Shown one piece after another: positions 35,110 through 48,593 of a stretch of 64,000 bases of DNA. The notes under the pieces are model-generated. The model had not been told where the DNA came from and ran no database searches. It saw nothing but the letters and a program-made list of their open reading frames with translations. The translations under genes were made by a program, and so were the position numbers. Source of the DNA: Casuarina equisetifolia (Eukaryota > Streptophyta > Magnoliopsida > Fagales > Casuarinaceae); assembly GCA_028551475.1 (NCBI GenBank), contig CM052356.1, forward strand, positions 27,803,884-27,867,883, read 5' to 3'. Position 1 is the stretch's first letter. Each line of letters begins with the position of its first letter.

Positions 35110-37265
35110 ACTTGGGGTGGTCGTGAGTTTGCAGTTAGGAAGAAGCTGTAGCAGTAGGCACTATTCATATTTTTGTATATATCTTCCAAATAAGAATACA
35201 AAACGATTTGCAGAGTTGATGAGGCTCGTCGTTTTTCTATGAAAGAAAAGAGAGTTTTTGGGTTTTTCTGTGTGCCTCCAAGGCCGCCCCTCTTCTTAAT
35301 GTTTTAGCTCTCAACTACTGCTCCCATTTATGGGTTCTTTATATTTGTACTATTGTTGTCATTCTGCTAATCATGCAATAGACTGCTATTGTTTCCCAAC
35401 AGAGAATCTGATTTTTCAGTGGGAGACAATCTTTTGAAGCCAAAGTTTGTTTTGTTTTGTTTTGTTTTTTTTTTTTTTTTTTCTGTATTCCTCATATCGT
35501 TGTTTGATTCTTCGCGAGGCACCTTGGAAAAGATGGCATCACTCAGTTCTGTCCTTTCCCTTTTTCTTTTTCTTTCTCCTAATTTGCTAAGATATACTCA
35601 TTGCTTTCTACTTGGTTTTCTCTCTATATCTCCCTGACGATGCTGTTGATTCTGAACTTTCAAGATTCTCGACGCTCAAGAATGTTCCCTCTCTTTTTCG
35701 AGTAATAACAAAGGTTTCTCGTGGGATAAATAGCTTCGGCAATAAACTAACAAGAAAGTTTAAGGTCAATCGAGTGAATGGAATGATTCGACGATGCTCA
35801 ACATGTCCCTACGAGCGCCACTAGTGTCATCAAAGAAAAGTTGCAAATCTATGCACAGGAAAAGTTCCAGCTTGACAATCTTTGAGCGATGAGCACAATG
35901 ATGTGTGGTGGCCTAGACTTTTTATGCTCACTTGCTTTGCAAGCAATGGACACTTCTTCAAAGGTTTGCTGGAGGTGGTTAAGTGTACTTTTCATATACC
36001 TTGAGCAAATACCTTTTCGGCTCTCGGGGGCTAATTGATGAGTCCACCCCAGCTGAAAGGGAAAGGTAATAATACTTCAGACGGTTCTGGGAGAGGTCGT
36101 GGCTCTATCTAAAGCCTAAACTGGATATGAAAAGATATAAGCCTGCTACCACACCGATGTTGACAACACAAGGTTCGGAAGTCCTTAGGTGCTGTTTTGG
36201 TCTCCTGTATTTTAAATGCAGAACAGGGAGAACAGAAAATAACTTAAAAGGAAGCAAAAGCTAATAATGGTGTTTCATAAATCACGATTAAGTAGAGGGG
36301 TTGCAGTTGATGCTGTCAATCTTGGACTACTGGTTCGTGCTGGCAAGCACTGGGCCAATTCTTAGAGGAATTCTTTCTAGGGCCACCCGCTCTTCACCCT
36401 TCGCTGTATCTTTGCTTTCATTCTCCAACTTCTCGAACAAATAAAGAGAGCACGACTTCTAAATCATTACAACGCCTACAATTTTCACATTCATTTATTG
36501 GTCCTTCTTACTTTTCTCGGTGCAACCGGGGGCACTGAAGCTCTTTCTCTGCCGGAAGACCTTTTTCTTCTGAGTGATTGTGATCGTTAATCAGAAACCC
36601 TTTGACCGGTACCTTTGATGTTTTGGGTGGATGGTGTCAGATCATCACCAGCTCCAACAAAAATATGAGGATTTTTGGAAAAGCCGACAAGGCAATGACA
36701 AATACCAGTGCACGCTCAAGGTTAGCAGAACGTCTGAATTCTCTACCGCTGACTAACCTCAAGCAGAGAACAGGAAGCCAAATAGCCAGACAAAGCTCTC
36801 CCAGCATTATTGTAAATGTCGCGCTTAGTCAGCTAACTCACAAGAAAGTCATACAAGTGCCACGTGTGTGTATTGGGTATGTGTATTATAAAATCAATAG
36901 AGACTCCAACCATGAAATCTGAAGTTTGACCCACGTGTGTGTATTGGGTATGTGTATTATAATATTAATTTTTTTCTTCAAATGATTAAAAAAAAAAAAG
37001 CATTCTCATAAATGATGGGATAGAAAAGCGTATAAAGATTTACTTATTGCTAAATTAATTTTCTATCAGAATACAAAAGCATTGCAAATCTATTTGACTG
37101 CTTCTCCTGAACTAGCGAATCCATCTCTGCAGAACGCACCTTCCCTAGGAGTAAAGACAAGGAGAGTACCATTTTTGCAGGACCAAATAAATGATGCCCA
37201 ATAAGTGCCAGCCTCGGAGGATGGCGACACCTCCTTCGCAAGGCTTTCCAGAATGTGCACTTTAC
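35110..37265. other. Intergenic region between the ERF gene and the deadenylase gene
   Basis: The first ~300 bases are probably the ERF 3' untranslated region. The rest has short unassigned ORFs and no recognised gene. A 31-bp block starting 'ccacgtgtgtgtattggg' is repeated at 36860 and 36931. The last ~200 bases are probably the 3' untranslated region of the minus-strand deadenylase. Confidence 0.5.
36860..36961. repeat. 31-bp direct repeat carrying a CACGTG box
   Basis: The block 'ccacgtgtgtgtattggg' plus 'tatgtgtattata' occurs at 36860-36890 and 36931-36961. Each copy brings a G-box core. Confidence 0.85.
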
Positions 37266-40200
37266 TTAAAACAGCAGTATTGAGGTCCCTTCGACGTCAT
37301 CTGCAAAAGCCAGCTCACATACAAGTGCCAGATGGTCACTCCCCCATTTCTGCAACGTAACATCAAAACTTCATCAATACGTGGACAATCTAACATGGAG
37401 ATCAAAGGTTCAATATGTTATAAGCTCACATATGTAAGGAAAGAAAAAAGGTCAACTTCTTGAGTCCATCAGAACAAAAGTAATACAGCCCAGTAACAAT
37501 TCAGTGACGGTTCATATACAATTTGCAGAAAAAAGACTAAGCCAAAACCATGGATGACACTATGAGTTGAAAGTTAGAACCCACATACACGGACGCCCCA
37601 AATTCTAATAAATTGCTACCAACCCCCACGAGAAAAAGGGGTTTGAAAAGCCAGCTCAGATGCAGCTTACTATTGCACCACAATGTGTAGAGGTCCAGGC
37701 TTGATCAGTAGCTTCACATTGAGCTGATTTTTCGACGATAAATTTAAAGGCCATGATTGATGGTTATTGAAAATTATTATTTGGCAACTACATTAGATGC
37801 AACGTTTTTTTTTTTTTTTTTGTGGAAAAAATTATATAAGCGAAGGACAAGAAAAAGTTAATAAAACAAAATCAAAGGGTAAAATTTAATCAAAGGCCTA
37901 GTCCCCAACTGCATGGATTTATTACCTACTCCAAAAAGGCTTATGTCAATCAGTTCTGGAAGCCAAATTTACTGTGACCGCCCCCCCCTCCCACGATGGC
38001 ACTCCCCTGGCTTTTTAATGTTTTACACTTACTCCATTCTCTCTGATAAGGGGTTTTTCCTCTTCTTTTTCATTTGATAACTTACGTATCACATTCTTGA
38101 AAGCACTACACTTCACACCCTACCATTTGTAAAGGGCAGGAAAGTGACTTGAGCTAGAAGTTATAAAAGCCCAGTTTCATCATCATTATCTTGCACACAT
38201 CTTAGATTCCTCTAATCCAGTACCAATCAAGACAACCTTGAGCTTCTCACTGAAAGCAATTCAAGAGAAAGTTGAAAATCAAGAGACACTATGACATATA
38301 GAAGACAGAGATAGCTACTAAACATCTTTTATGACATGTTGCTCCTACTTTGGCCCCCTTTACTTAAATTTTCATCTTTTCTTACAGTAAAAAAGCCCCA
38401 ATCAAAAGACATAGCCAGTAAATCAAATTTATTACAATCCTCAATCAACTACTCCCAAACGACCATTGTGTTTCAAGAAATGTGAATTATGTAGTAAAAA
38501 AAGTCCAGGAAGAGAATTGTGAATTATGAAGTAAAGACTGGCTTATTATTGCACCCTTTGCCCCTCCTACATTCAACATGTAGAAATCAATGTGTAGTAT
38601 GTGGAAACAAGAGACTTCTTCTAGAAAAATGGCATTGCAAATGTTATGTTAGCAAAAAATGATAGACGCTCTTCTTTCAAATTTAAGCTGCTAAATTGAG
38701 AAAAGTTTATAATATGGCAAGAACTAGCACCTTTAATATTATATCTCGAATAATTGTGTTTTGATTGATCAAGCTCAGTATTTACAAAAACCAAAGGTAC
38801 CTTGCTTAGGAGTCCTCCACTTCTTCTTAAAACATCAATAGGTAAGGTCTCGAGAACTCTCACAGGAACAAGTTCTTCACTGTGCCTGTGTCAATCAAAC
38901 ATATAAACTAAATTAGAAGTTTCAAAGGCAAACAGAGTACTGTATTTTCTACAATAAACTTCAACTACCAAATATAGTCAACTGTTCCCATAAACTTAGA
39001 GTGATACGATGTTGCCAAGGGTTCCCCGTGATTATCTCTCGTTCTACAGCTCCCCTGCACCATGTAATCATAGAATATGAAAGTGAAAGAAATACACAAA
39101 ATAAATAACTCAGCCAAATAGGAACATGTAACTTGGATACTCCTGCATTGAATGTTCAGCAGAGTTCCTCAGCGAGACACTGACAAACATGTCCTTCAAT
39201 CATAAAGATAACTCTTTATGGTGATTATAATATTCACCATCTCTCACTTGTAAGTTATGACCTCAATATTCATCAAATTGAAAATTATCATACTTCATTT
39301 GAACAAGCTATTGCAATATCACAACAATGGTTTGGCAAAGAGAGGTACACAAAAATTGCAGTGGTATGGAAAGATTCAAGTATCTTACAGGAACCCCAAG
39401 ATATGCACTGGAAAGCTTTAATTCGTGTTGAACATGGGTAACTCCTCCACTACCTGTTGCAAGCCTTAGTTCTTCATTGCTCCATCTATAGAACAATGGC
39501 CTTTAAATAGACTTCAGGTTAGATTTCCCAACAATGGATCTGAATGAAGCCAATCTAGTCAATGTAATAGTGTAGTAATGATACAACAATAATAACAAAA
39601 CATCTTGATCAACATTTACCACGTAAACAAATCATCTGAGAGGCAATGGAAACCACATGCCAATATAAATTATGCCTAGTGTTTTTAAAATGAGCCTTCC
39701 CATCAAAACTAAGGATGAAGGCTGCATGTCTAGTCATATTCTGCCCCAGAAGCAAGCCTCGTCAGTAAGCAAGCACTCAGGCTGCTGGTAGTACGGAAAA
39801 GGCTCAGACATAAGGTTTCTTTTTAGTAAAATATGATTAAATTCATATTTTAGTTAGAATCTTGATTTCATAAGTTACTCCAGATTTCAGTAAATTATCT
39901 TATGTGTTGGTTTTCAATCTTAGTTTGAATTTATTTTATGTAAGTCTCAAAATATTAAGTAAATGACTAAATTTATTATTATCAATTGGTGTTGGGATAA
40001 GCAGTGATTCAAATTCTTAAAACAGCACTCCTTTTCTTTCCCCATCTCTTGTCTTATATTACTTTAGGTCTATGTTTTCTTCAGTTACGTAATATAACAT
40101 AATCTTAACATTTCAAGAAAGGATATCATTTACTGCTCAATTCAGTGATAGATTTATCTTACATGTATAGCTGTTAAGATGTAAAGGAACTTGAAATTGA

Positions 40201-43200
40201 ATTATTTTACTCACATGTCATAGTGGAACCATTACAACGAATGTGAAACCAAAACAATTAGGAAGATACTCTAAGGTACCTGGCTGAATTCTCACTCTGA
40301 AATCTGAAATCTGTTTGTTGAGATTGAAATCCAAGCCCTGAAATTTTTCTGCGGTCATGTTGGAGGATATCTAACTGCAAAAACTCCAACAACAACTTAA
40401 GTGCTTCAGATTGAATCCAAAAGATATCGGAGAGAAAACTCATAGTTATTTAAGGCCAAAGAGTCCCAGCAATACCAAAAGCGTGCGCACACTCACTCAA
40501 AGCTTGACAGCCCACAGGGATCAACTCACCTTTGATGAAGCCACAAACTGATATATTGCGCTCTGGCCACAGGGTCAAAGAGGAAAATAAAAAATAAGAA
40601 AGCGAATGATGATAAAATATAACTATTAAAATAAAAAAAAAAATTAAATTAAATATTGCCTTGCATGATCTCACCTGAGGAGTACTATTTAGATCCCCAC
40701 CAATGACTACTGGGATGCCACCCCATTCTTGTGATAACTTGTAAGCTCTTTCAAGAAACATTCGAACCTACAGAATGATAGCTCACACATACAAATTACA
40801 ATAGTGAAGAAAAAAGCAAAGCGATTTGAATGAAAAAACAAATGATCTTTTCTTTCTGTAAAATGGTGATGCAATTGCAGTATTATGACATCACAAGAAA
40901 TTTGAATATAGAATCTAAGTTCATTCCCCTGCCAACAAAGAGATGGAAGCAGGGACTGTTGGCACTAAGAATCCTAAAAGATATCAACCAAAAACATCCC
41001 ACTAGGATTTCAACTTGTTTTCAGCAAACAAAGCAGTGAATACCTGGCCTAGCTTGATGTCTCCACGGTTTGGATTGAAGAGTACATGTATATTTCCAAC
41101 CAGAAATCTTCGACTTTGAGTTTGTGGAGACCTGTAATTGGACACACAAGTCAGAGACTGAATTTGTGATTGTTTTTCTACATAACACATCTAACAGAGC
41201 AAGATATCTTTTGGACGTGATAATTGGGTAGCTACAGCGGTTTATCTTACAGAAGGGTAAACCAATTTCATGAGTAAAACTTTTGACATGATTGTCTACA
41301 ACATAGCATATTGCATATTATTACCAGTCAGGTATGTCATATGCCGCATCTATGAACTACAAACTAAAACTATCATGGAGTTTGCTTTTTCTTGAGCAAA
41401 AAGTTCAATAGACTTGTTTGTGATGTAGATTGTCTGTATGCCATTTTTGGTACATAGCTTTAAGTTTCAGGTTGAACAGCCCAATTCAAATAAAAACAAA
41501 TCAATCCATATACTATATCACTAAAAAATGCATTGCACGCACGTACGCCATATTCAGGACTTGGGAACTCTAAAGAAGTATCATAGACTTTTCTTTTTTC
41601 TTGACCAAAAAGTGTGATAGACTTGTTTTGTGATGTAGATTGTTCATATGCCATATTTTGAAATAGGTTTATGGTCTCAGGTTGAAAAGCCAAAACAGAT
41701 AAGAATCATTTGTCTACCATATTTCCTGGCTGTGAAAACCTTGTCAAGCACAAGCACAGTGATGGTCAAAACTGTGGTCCTCCAATAATTTAACATTGTT
41801 CACTCCATCAGTGCTTGTGTGAAAGCAGGATCAACAGAGGGACATTTCCAGCTCAAGTTTCTTTTAATTAGTTTGTTTCCACCGACTAGAGTTTTCAATA
41901 GTGCAATTTTAAAGAAAAAAAAATTAAAAGAGTGCAACATGTAGTGGCACAATAGGAAAATAGACACGCCGTTCCCATCTTTTATCAGTTAGTCCAAATA
42001 AAGTAAGACAGATATAATTTCAAGATGTTTGTCTGTTGGTCCAGTAGCTGAAGATTTCTATACATAAGTAAATAAAACAAGACAAAACTTACTGGGATCT
42101 TTCCGTATATAATTTAGACTCTGATTGAGTTAGATTCATCTGCACAAGATAAAGACAATGTAAATGTACAAAACCTAAAAAGAAAAGCTAACAAAATTCT
42201 GAAGCATAATTGTATTTGCCATGACTCCCAAAAGGTCATGTTAATTATACATGATGGATATTGGTGAACAACAAACACCAGGGGAAAAGGGATTGGGTAC
42301 TGCTTGATGAGTAACTAGCCAAGTTACATAGTGTTTGAACTTTCAACATGGAGGAGAAACCATTGAAAAACAAGTATCACACCAACTAAAAAACAAAAGA
42401 AAATGAATCAACAAATGTCATAAGCTAATATGTAACTAGACCTCTGTATAATGACCATTTCCTTCATTTTTTCTCTCTCTCTTTTTTCCTTTTTCTCTAA
42501 GCTAGGGTGAAATGTGTCAAGACTTTTGATTTCATAAACCAAAAGGTGCCAGAGAGAATATTAATCTCAAATACAATGAGTTGCTAAGACACTACACGGC
42601 ATAATGTCATGCTTCCTCTTAGTTCCCCATAATCGGCATGGTTTCAATGCTATGTGTAACCAAGTGGATCTTGCATCTCTTACAATCTTCACAAAGCCTC
42701 CACAATTGGACACTTGAACTTCAGGAAAGCCAGTAGTTCAACCAGGAATGTCACCATAAGTTACAGAAGAAGGAACAGGGGAAAAGAAAAAAAAAAAGAA
42801 AGAAAGCACAAAGACTTACAGAAGATGGAACAATTTTCAAGTATGACAATGCATCCAACATGAAAAATTGGCCATAAACGCAAAGTTGAACTGTGCAGCC
42901 AAAGGTGTGGTTGACATTCATTTTAGCAAATGGATTGCTTGGTTCAAATAACAACCTTGGAAGAGGAAAAAGGATAATGATATTGCAACAAATGAAAAAT
43001 CCGCATACCTCCAAAACACAAAGTTGAGCAACATTGTCACGAAGGGCAAAACTCTTGAACTCTATATTTTCTTGATGTAAGAGGGTAAATCTGTTCAAAA
43101 TAAAATTCTGCTAAAATTTGGATATTCAGAATAAGGAAAATGTGACTAATTAAGCTCATTGCGAAAGAATTGTTTAATAGCTATAAAGCAAAGCAGAAGA

Positions 43201-45994
43201 TAGTGAGGGCCATGCTCATTATAAAAGATCAAAATGTCATAGCATACCAAGTACTATATTCCACTATGTTTCATGTCGGGTATTTGAAGTTTAAAGGATG
43301 TCTACTAAAACTTATTTTATACTAAAAGACCAAAGGAAAATCCTATCTAGTAACTGAGAAATAGGCATGCAATGAAGTTACATGAAAATAAATAATAGTG
43401 ACATTACAGTTTGCAGTTTCCAAAAAGGTTGAGAAACCTTACAGTTTGTCTTTCCAGAATATTCCACACCCATCACATGCTTCACCTGTTCGAGCCTTCA
43501 AAAAATTCGTAATCAGTAGTCTTGATTATTTAAAGCATAACTAAAAGCACAGTGATAAGACTAGACACATCAAAATGAAGTATCTTAGTGTACCTTGTAG
43601 ACACCTGTAAAGCCTCTCTTTTGAAGAAGATAATCTAAATCATTGAAGCGATCAACCTCCTGTAGCCATAGGTAGAACATAAAAACAAAAAGAGCTCAAT
43701 CTAAAGTGCCCTAGAAAATCAAGCCTTTTCTTTATGAAATGAGATTCAGCTGGTAAAAAGGTAACAGATTAAACACCTCGTAGACTAAGAGGTTACGTAC
43801 CATACTAAAGTTAAGATATTTTCTCAAAAAAAAAAAAAAATAAATGTTTCGAAATAATACAAACAACTGACCATAAATATTGAAGAAGTGGTGCACGGGT
43901 ATGGTATAAAATAAGATATTGAGGAAAATAACAAATACAACCCTTGCAGTTGTAAAAGATTGTAATCATGACCACACCCTCCTTATGTATAGAAATGGTA
44001 TTAACTCTTTCCACACCTTGTTTTAATAACTAAAACAACAAAATGTCAGAGGAAAAAACCAACTATAATCATATTCTTCCTAAATAGATGTAAAAGGCTC
44101 ACAAATCATCATGGAGACAACTGCATCTTCATGCAAGCGTTTGTGAATCACCAATGAAAAACTGAAGTTTACCTGGAAACACAGGACGCTTGCATTATAG
44201 TGATTGATCTCCTCACATATGAGGATTTTCCGCCGGTCCCACTGCAAAAGTTTAGGAGGGACTTCCTGATACAAATCTGGATGTTTTGATGCATTGTTGA
44301 CACCTAGTATATTGTATGAAACAACCACAAAGTTATCTGCAGAAGACAAGAAAAAGGTTTAGGCAAAACAGAGAAGCGATAGATATTGTTATGTAGCCCT
44401 AGAATCTCAAATTCACCCATTCACACACTTGTATACACGAAGAAGAAAAAGAGTTAAATAGTCTATAGCAGTTTTACCACGTAATCTGGAAGAAACAAAA
44501 TACAAGAAAGAACAACCATCCAGAATAAGTGCTTATGCAGACAATCACTGGACAAACGACCAGAAATGTCCAAGAAACAAATGTTCATTACGCATTATCT
44601 AAAACATATTAACAATGTCGACAGGTGACAGAAATCTTACTTGACCAAAGATTTTCACGGCTTTGGGTATCTTACCAAGACCATAATACGGTTGAATGAT
44701 CTTGTATGTCATGTTAAATGCTAGCCATAACACTTTGATCCTCAGGTAACTTTCTTAGAGGAGGCCCTACCAACTTGTTTTTCTACATGCCATATGATAA
44801 GGCTAAAGTGTCAGGCTACAAATCATGCCAACTATTTTAATCAATATACTCATTTCCGGGTACATAAGTGATTAGAACAAACATTCACAGTCCAGTGAAA
44901 AATAATTGGTTCCAAATTGTAGCTAATCATTATATTATCATAAAGATCAGCTCATCGTCAGGCAACTGGCTATGGACCCAAGCACGCTCATTGAAGCAAC
45001 TCCATCATGTGTAATACCAAGCATGTAGTAATACAAATCATGCCCACTATTTCACTCAGTATACTCATTTCAGGCTACAAAAGTGATCAGAACAAAGATA
45101 CACAGTCCAGTGAAGAATAATTGGTTCCAAATTGTATCTAACCATTATACTATCGTAAAGATCAGCTAATCGTCAGGCAACTGGCTGTGCTTCCTAGCAC
45201 GCTTATTGAAGCAATTCCATCATGTGCATTACAAAGCAAGTAGTAGAGTATTCAGAAATTAAATTCAGAATAGACCCACAATCCCAATCAAGTTAACATG
45301 CTGCTACTCAGAATTTTCAGACGTTTGCAACAAAAACCAAAAAGAATTAAAAAAATTTGTTTGAAAAACCAAAGGTGTAAAACAAGCTCTCAAAATGGAA
45401 ATTGTTTACTTTCAACTTTCCGAACTGTGGACCGCCCAATGCCACAATCCCTACGACTTCATATGCACCATTAGCCAAAACCTTTTTTTCGAGTACTGCG
45501 AAGCTTATGGAAGTGCAAACGACAAAGACAAAAAGTCCAAGCAAAAAAGCATTGCTCCAGCTGAAGTTTTCGAGGGTGTATTGCACATATTGAATCTCAG
45601 TTACACAGCTACAATGAAAAGCGATTATAGTATTAACATAAATACGCAAGAATTGGCTTTAATTATTACCTTTGCATTTGGAAAAATCACTGGCAGAGAA
45701 AACCCATTGGCGGTCATTACGATCTGCAACGCTCGATTTTCTGCGCTTTTGTCTGCTTCGCTTTCCTGACGAAGAATGTATGCGTTCGAACCGGTTCGAA
45801 GCGGGTACGGTCCCAGGTGAGTCAGTTATGTGAGATAGGGTTTCCGATTTCGCGACTATTCTCCTTCTGCGTCTCTTCCCGTGGCTGCTATTACCTTCAT
45901 AACTACTACGTGAATGGTGCTTGCGCTTGGTCAAAGTGGTGGCGCGTGAAGTTGATGGCTCCGAAGCTGGTTGCCGGCACTGGCCCCCTGTCAT
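37266..45994 (-). CDS. CCR4-type deadenylase (endonuclease/exonuclease/phosphatase fold), 14 exons, CCR4 homolog 5-like
   Basis: It likely shortens mRNA poly(A) tails. The exons (minus strand) are 45670-45994, 44173-44336, 43594-43659, 43443-43495, 43009-43090, 42093-42139, 41044-41131, 40675-40767, 40530-40562, 40280-40374, 39389-39485, 38969-39054, 38801-38885 and 37266-37349. All introns are GT-AG and phases agree throughout, giving 465 residues. Residues ~23-45 are strongly basic (KRRRRR), a likely nuclear signal. The EEP domain starts near residue 110 (VVVSYNILGVNNASKHPDLY). Catalytic-type motifs are CFQEVDRF (Glu164), GNIHVLFNPNRGDIKLGQV, GGDLNSTPQ (Asp300, Asn302) and the final SDHLALVCEL (Asp443, His444). 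Length and sequence agree best with plant CCR4 homolog 5; homolog 6 is the alternative. There is no leucine-rich repeat region, as usual for plant members. Two introns contain tandem duplications. Confidence 0.9.
41371..41785. repeat. Tandem duplication, period ~208 bp, in intron 6 of the deadenylase gene
   Basis: 'tatcatgga' at 41371 and 'tatcataga' at 41579 begin two copies. They share 'ttttcttga-caaaaag', 'atagacttg', 'tgatgtagattgt', 'atgccat' and 'tcaggttga-a-gcc'. The copies are moderately diverged. Confidence 0.8.
44818..45245. repeat. Tandem duplication, period ~215 bp, in intron 1 of the deadenylase gene
   Basis: 'acaaatcatgcc' at 44818 and 45033 starts two copies. They share 'agtccagtgaa-aataat', 'tggttccaaattgta', 'cgtcaggcaactggct' and 'cccatcatgtg'-like blocks. 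Identity is high. Confidence 0.9.
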
Positions 45995-46900
45995 GGAGCA
46001 CGAGTTCTTCGGGAAGTGGGGAAGTGCTTGTGCCGAGGGTTTATAGGTATCGGTATTTTTTTTTTTTTTTTTGTAAAAATTTTTAACAGGTTCTCTTGAT
46101 TATTAGATTGATCCACCAGCAGTATTTATCAACAAAAAGAAATGTATGAGAATTATGTAAATTAAATAGATTTTATTGTATATATTTTCTGATATTTCAA
46201 TTATTTTTTTCAAAAAACATGTTAAGATGCGAATATTGAATTATTAGTTATCATAAAATATTAACTACGGATATGTTTAATTTGAATAACTTAGATTAGT
46301 TAGTAGAATAATTTAAGCATCCAAAAAATTGAATTGCAAATAATCAATGAATTTGTTGACTATTACTGATAAAATAATTAATATTTTAATTAAATAATTA
46401 GTTGGCGTATTAAGGTGACATTTAAAATGAAAACTCAATGTGATTTCTTCAATGTTTGGAAGGGAAAACATGTAAAGGAAGTTAAGGGAAATAGAAATAC
46501 TTACGAGGGAGCAGGAATGATAAGGTACTACCAAGCTAAAGTGTGATGCCCTTAACATTTGGGAATTATGTATATTTAAACGAATAAATGAAGACTTTTT
46601 GCTGCTTTTTAAACTTGTCGGATTCATGAATTTTTTGTCCTTTACCTAGAAATTGATTTAAGTAAATATTTGGTGGATGTATAGTCAATCTACAAAGGGC
46701 ATTGTTATGTGTGTGTGTAACACGCACATATCTTTTGAGTTTTTCACATGTTTTCAAAAGTGTAGAAGCTCTTTTCTCTTTAGGTTTAACTAATTGAGCA
46801 ATTGATAAAATTAAAATCGTAGAACACTGGGGAGAACAAAGGTCACTCTGACCATGACCAACTGAAGTAGTGCAAAAACAGCTCTATAAAGATCACTACT
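45995..46900. other. Upstream region of the deadenylase gene, then AT-rich intergenic DNA
   Basis: A T17 tract lies at 46056-46072, close upstream of the likely leader. Beyond it the sequence is AT-rich and no gene is recognised. Confidence 0.5.
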
Positions 46901-48170
46901 TTTTTTTGTTGTTGATCAGCTAGAGATTACAATCAATCCAAACATAAAAGGTTAACACACTCCCATAAAGCTACATATACTTGTTGAGTATAGTAATGCA
47001 ATTGTCAAACCTTATATGAAGATGGTTTCAAGCTCAAAATAGGAAAACAATGCACACTTAGAATAAGAAAACTAAATGATTAGTTAACAGCATATTCTTT
47101 GTCCTTTCCTATTGCAACTCGGTCTATATGTTTATATGTTGATAATAGCACAAAAGGTACGAACCATTCAGTTAAGTGCTGCTAAATCAAAGATCAATCG
47201 TTTGTGAGATTAGAAGTGAACGCTTGAAGGCTTGAAAGAAATTTTATTCACAATTTGTTATGGGCTTATTAAGGTTAGGAACACACCAGGCTTACAAGAG
47301 CTTGGTGGGATATGATATAAGAGTAATTCAGCCCACCGTGCCAACATATTATTACCTTTTGACATAATGTTGGGCTTGTTACAATTAGTATTAGAGTTAA
47401 GCCTTACATCTCAAGTTTGAACCATGGAGAGGAACCTAGAAGTAGTTGTCAACTTGTGGGAGAGAAGAATCCAAGAGGGAAGTTGGAAGTGACCACCAAG
47501 CTTGTGAGGGAAAGGAATTTAGGAGTTGCCACCAAGTGGTGTCGAATCCGAAGCATGATAGAATTGTTATGAGCTCATAGAGGCAACTCCTAAACCCTAT
47601 GGGTCATGATATGTAAGAATAATTGAGTATGCCATGCTAATGTCATGACTTTTTGTCTCAATGATTAAGCTTAACAATTTAAACAAATAAAGAATGGGTC
47701 TATATTAATGGATTGAGCTTTAACTCATTATAATAGGAAACAAATATAACAGCCTAACAATATCAATAGCTAACACTTTAAATTTGGAGATTTGTATACT
47801 TTAAATACTCCAAACTTGGAACAAATACTGATGTTGTTTATCATATAATGCTTTAGTGAATAAGTTCATTGGCTACTTCTTTATATGTACATACTTAATC
47901 CAAATAATACCTCTTTGCATCTTCTCTTTTAAAAAGTGTCAATTCAACTTAATATGTTTTGTTTTTGCCAATGAAAAATATGATTTACAGCTATATATTG
48001 AGTAGGATCACTATCACAAGACAAAAAATAAAAAATAAAAAAATAAAAAAAATCAAAAGAGACATATAAACTCCAAAATCCTTAAAAAGACTAATGAGCC
48101 AAATAATCTTACAAATAGTGTATGTCATGGTCTTGAAGCTAGATTCATATTTGTTGAAAAAGAACAAAAC
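46901..48170 (-). mobile_element. Ty1/copia fossil, RNase H end and possible flanking LTR-like sequence
   Basis: Read on the minus strand, about 47820-48160 resembles the C-terminal RNase H part of copia polyproteins, including TICKIIWLISLFKDFGV, DPTQYIAVNHIF and LFGLSMY-like stretches. The 47200-47700 region, with 'attagtattagagttaag'-like wording and direct repeats, may be LTR or leader sequence, but paired LTRs were not seen. The coding part is broken in several places, so this is an old remnant. Confidence 0.55.
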
Positions 48171-48424
48171 CCCACCTTTATGGTTTTCTTCGTAGAACTT
48201 TCAATAGTGCCATATTCTATTTTTGGAAGCCTTAAGCAAATCAAATATGTAGTTTTCTAACAGCCAAAAACTATTATTCAAACTCTACCACATGGGAGGC
48301 CAAAGTTCAAGTCTCTCCCTCCCCTAATAAATCCCCAAGCCTTTTGATAAAAGTAGACACATTTTAGGTGAAGAAAACCACCCTCATTGTCCTTTCTTTT
48401 TGGTGGATGGAGGTGAGACTACAT

Positions 48425-48593
48425 TATGGTCCACTTTAAAAATGGTAGAGATATATTTTGTCACCTCCTTTTATAAGGCGAAACGTGGCGATGATCAACA
48501 AATTTCGCCTACTTTATGGTCCCGTTTGAAATGGTAGAGACATATTTTGTCACCTTCTTTTATGAGGTGAAACGTGGCAATGATCAACAAATA
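48425..48593. repeat. Tandem duplication, period 90 bp
   Basis: Two copies begin 'tatggtcc' at 48425 and 48515. They share 'atggtagaga-atattttg', 'tcacct-cttttat-aggcgaa' and 'acgtggc-atgatcaacaaa'. Confidence 0.9.

Noticed and set aside
34283-35242. 319-codon ORF in another frame over the ERF gene
   Set aside because: It overlaps the ERF frame and has Arg/Leu-rich, non-protein-like composition. The 283-codon frame has the AP2 domain.
45347-45649. 100-codon hydrophobic minus-strand ORF
   Set aside because: It lies inside intron 1 of the deadenylase gene; exon 1 joins in phase to the exon at 44336 without it.
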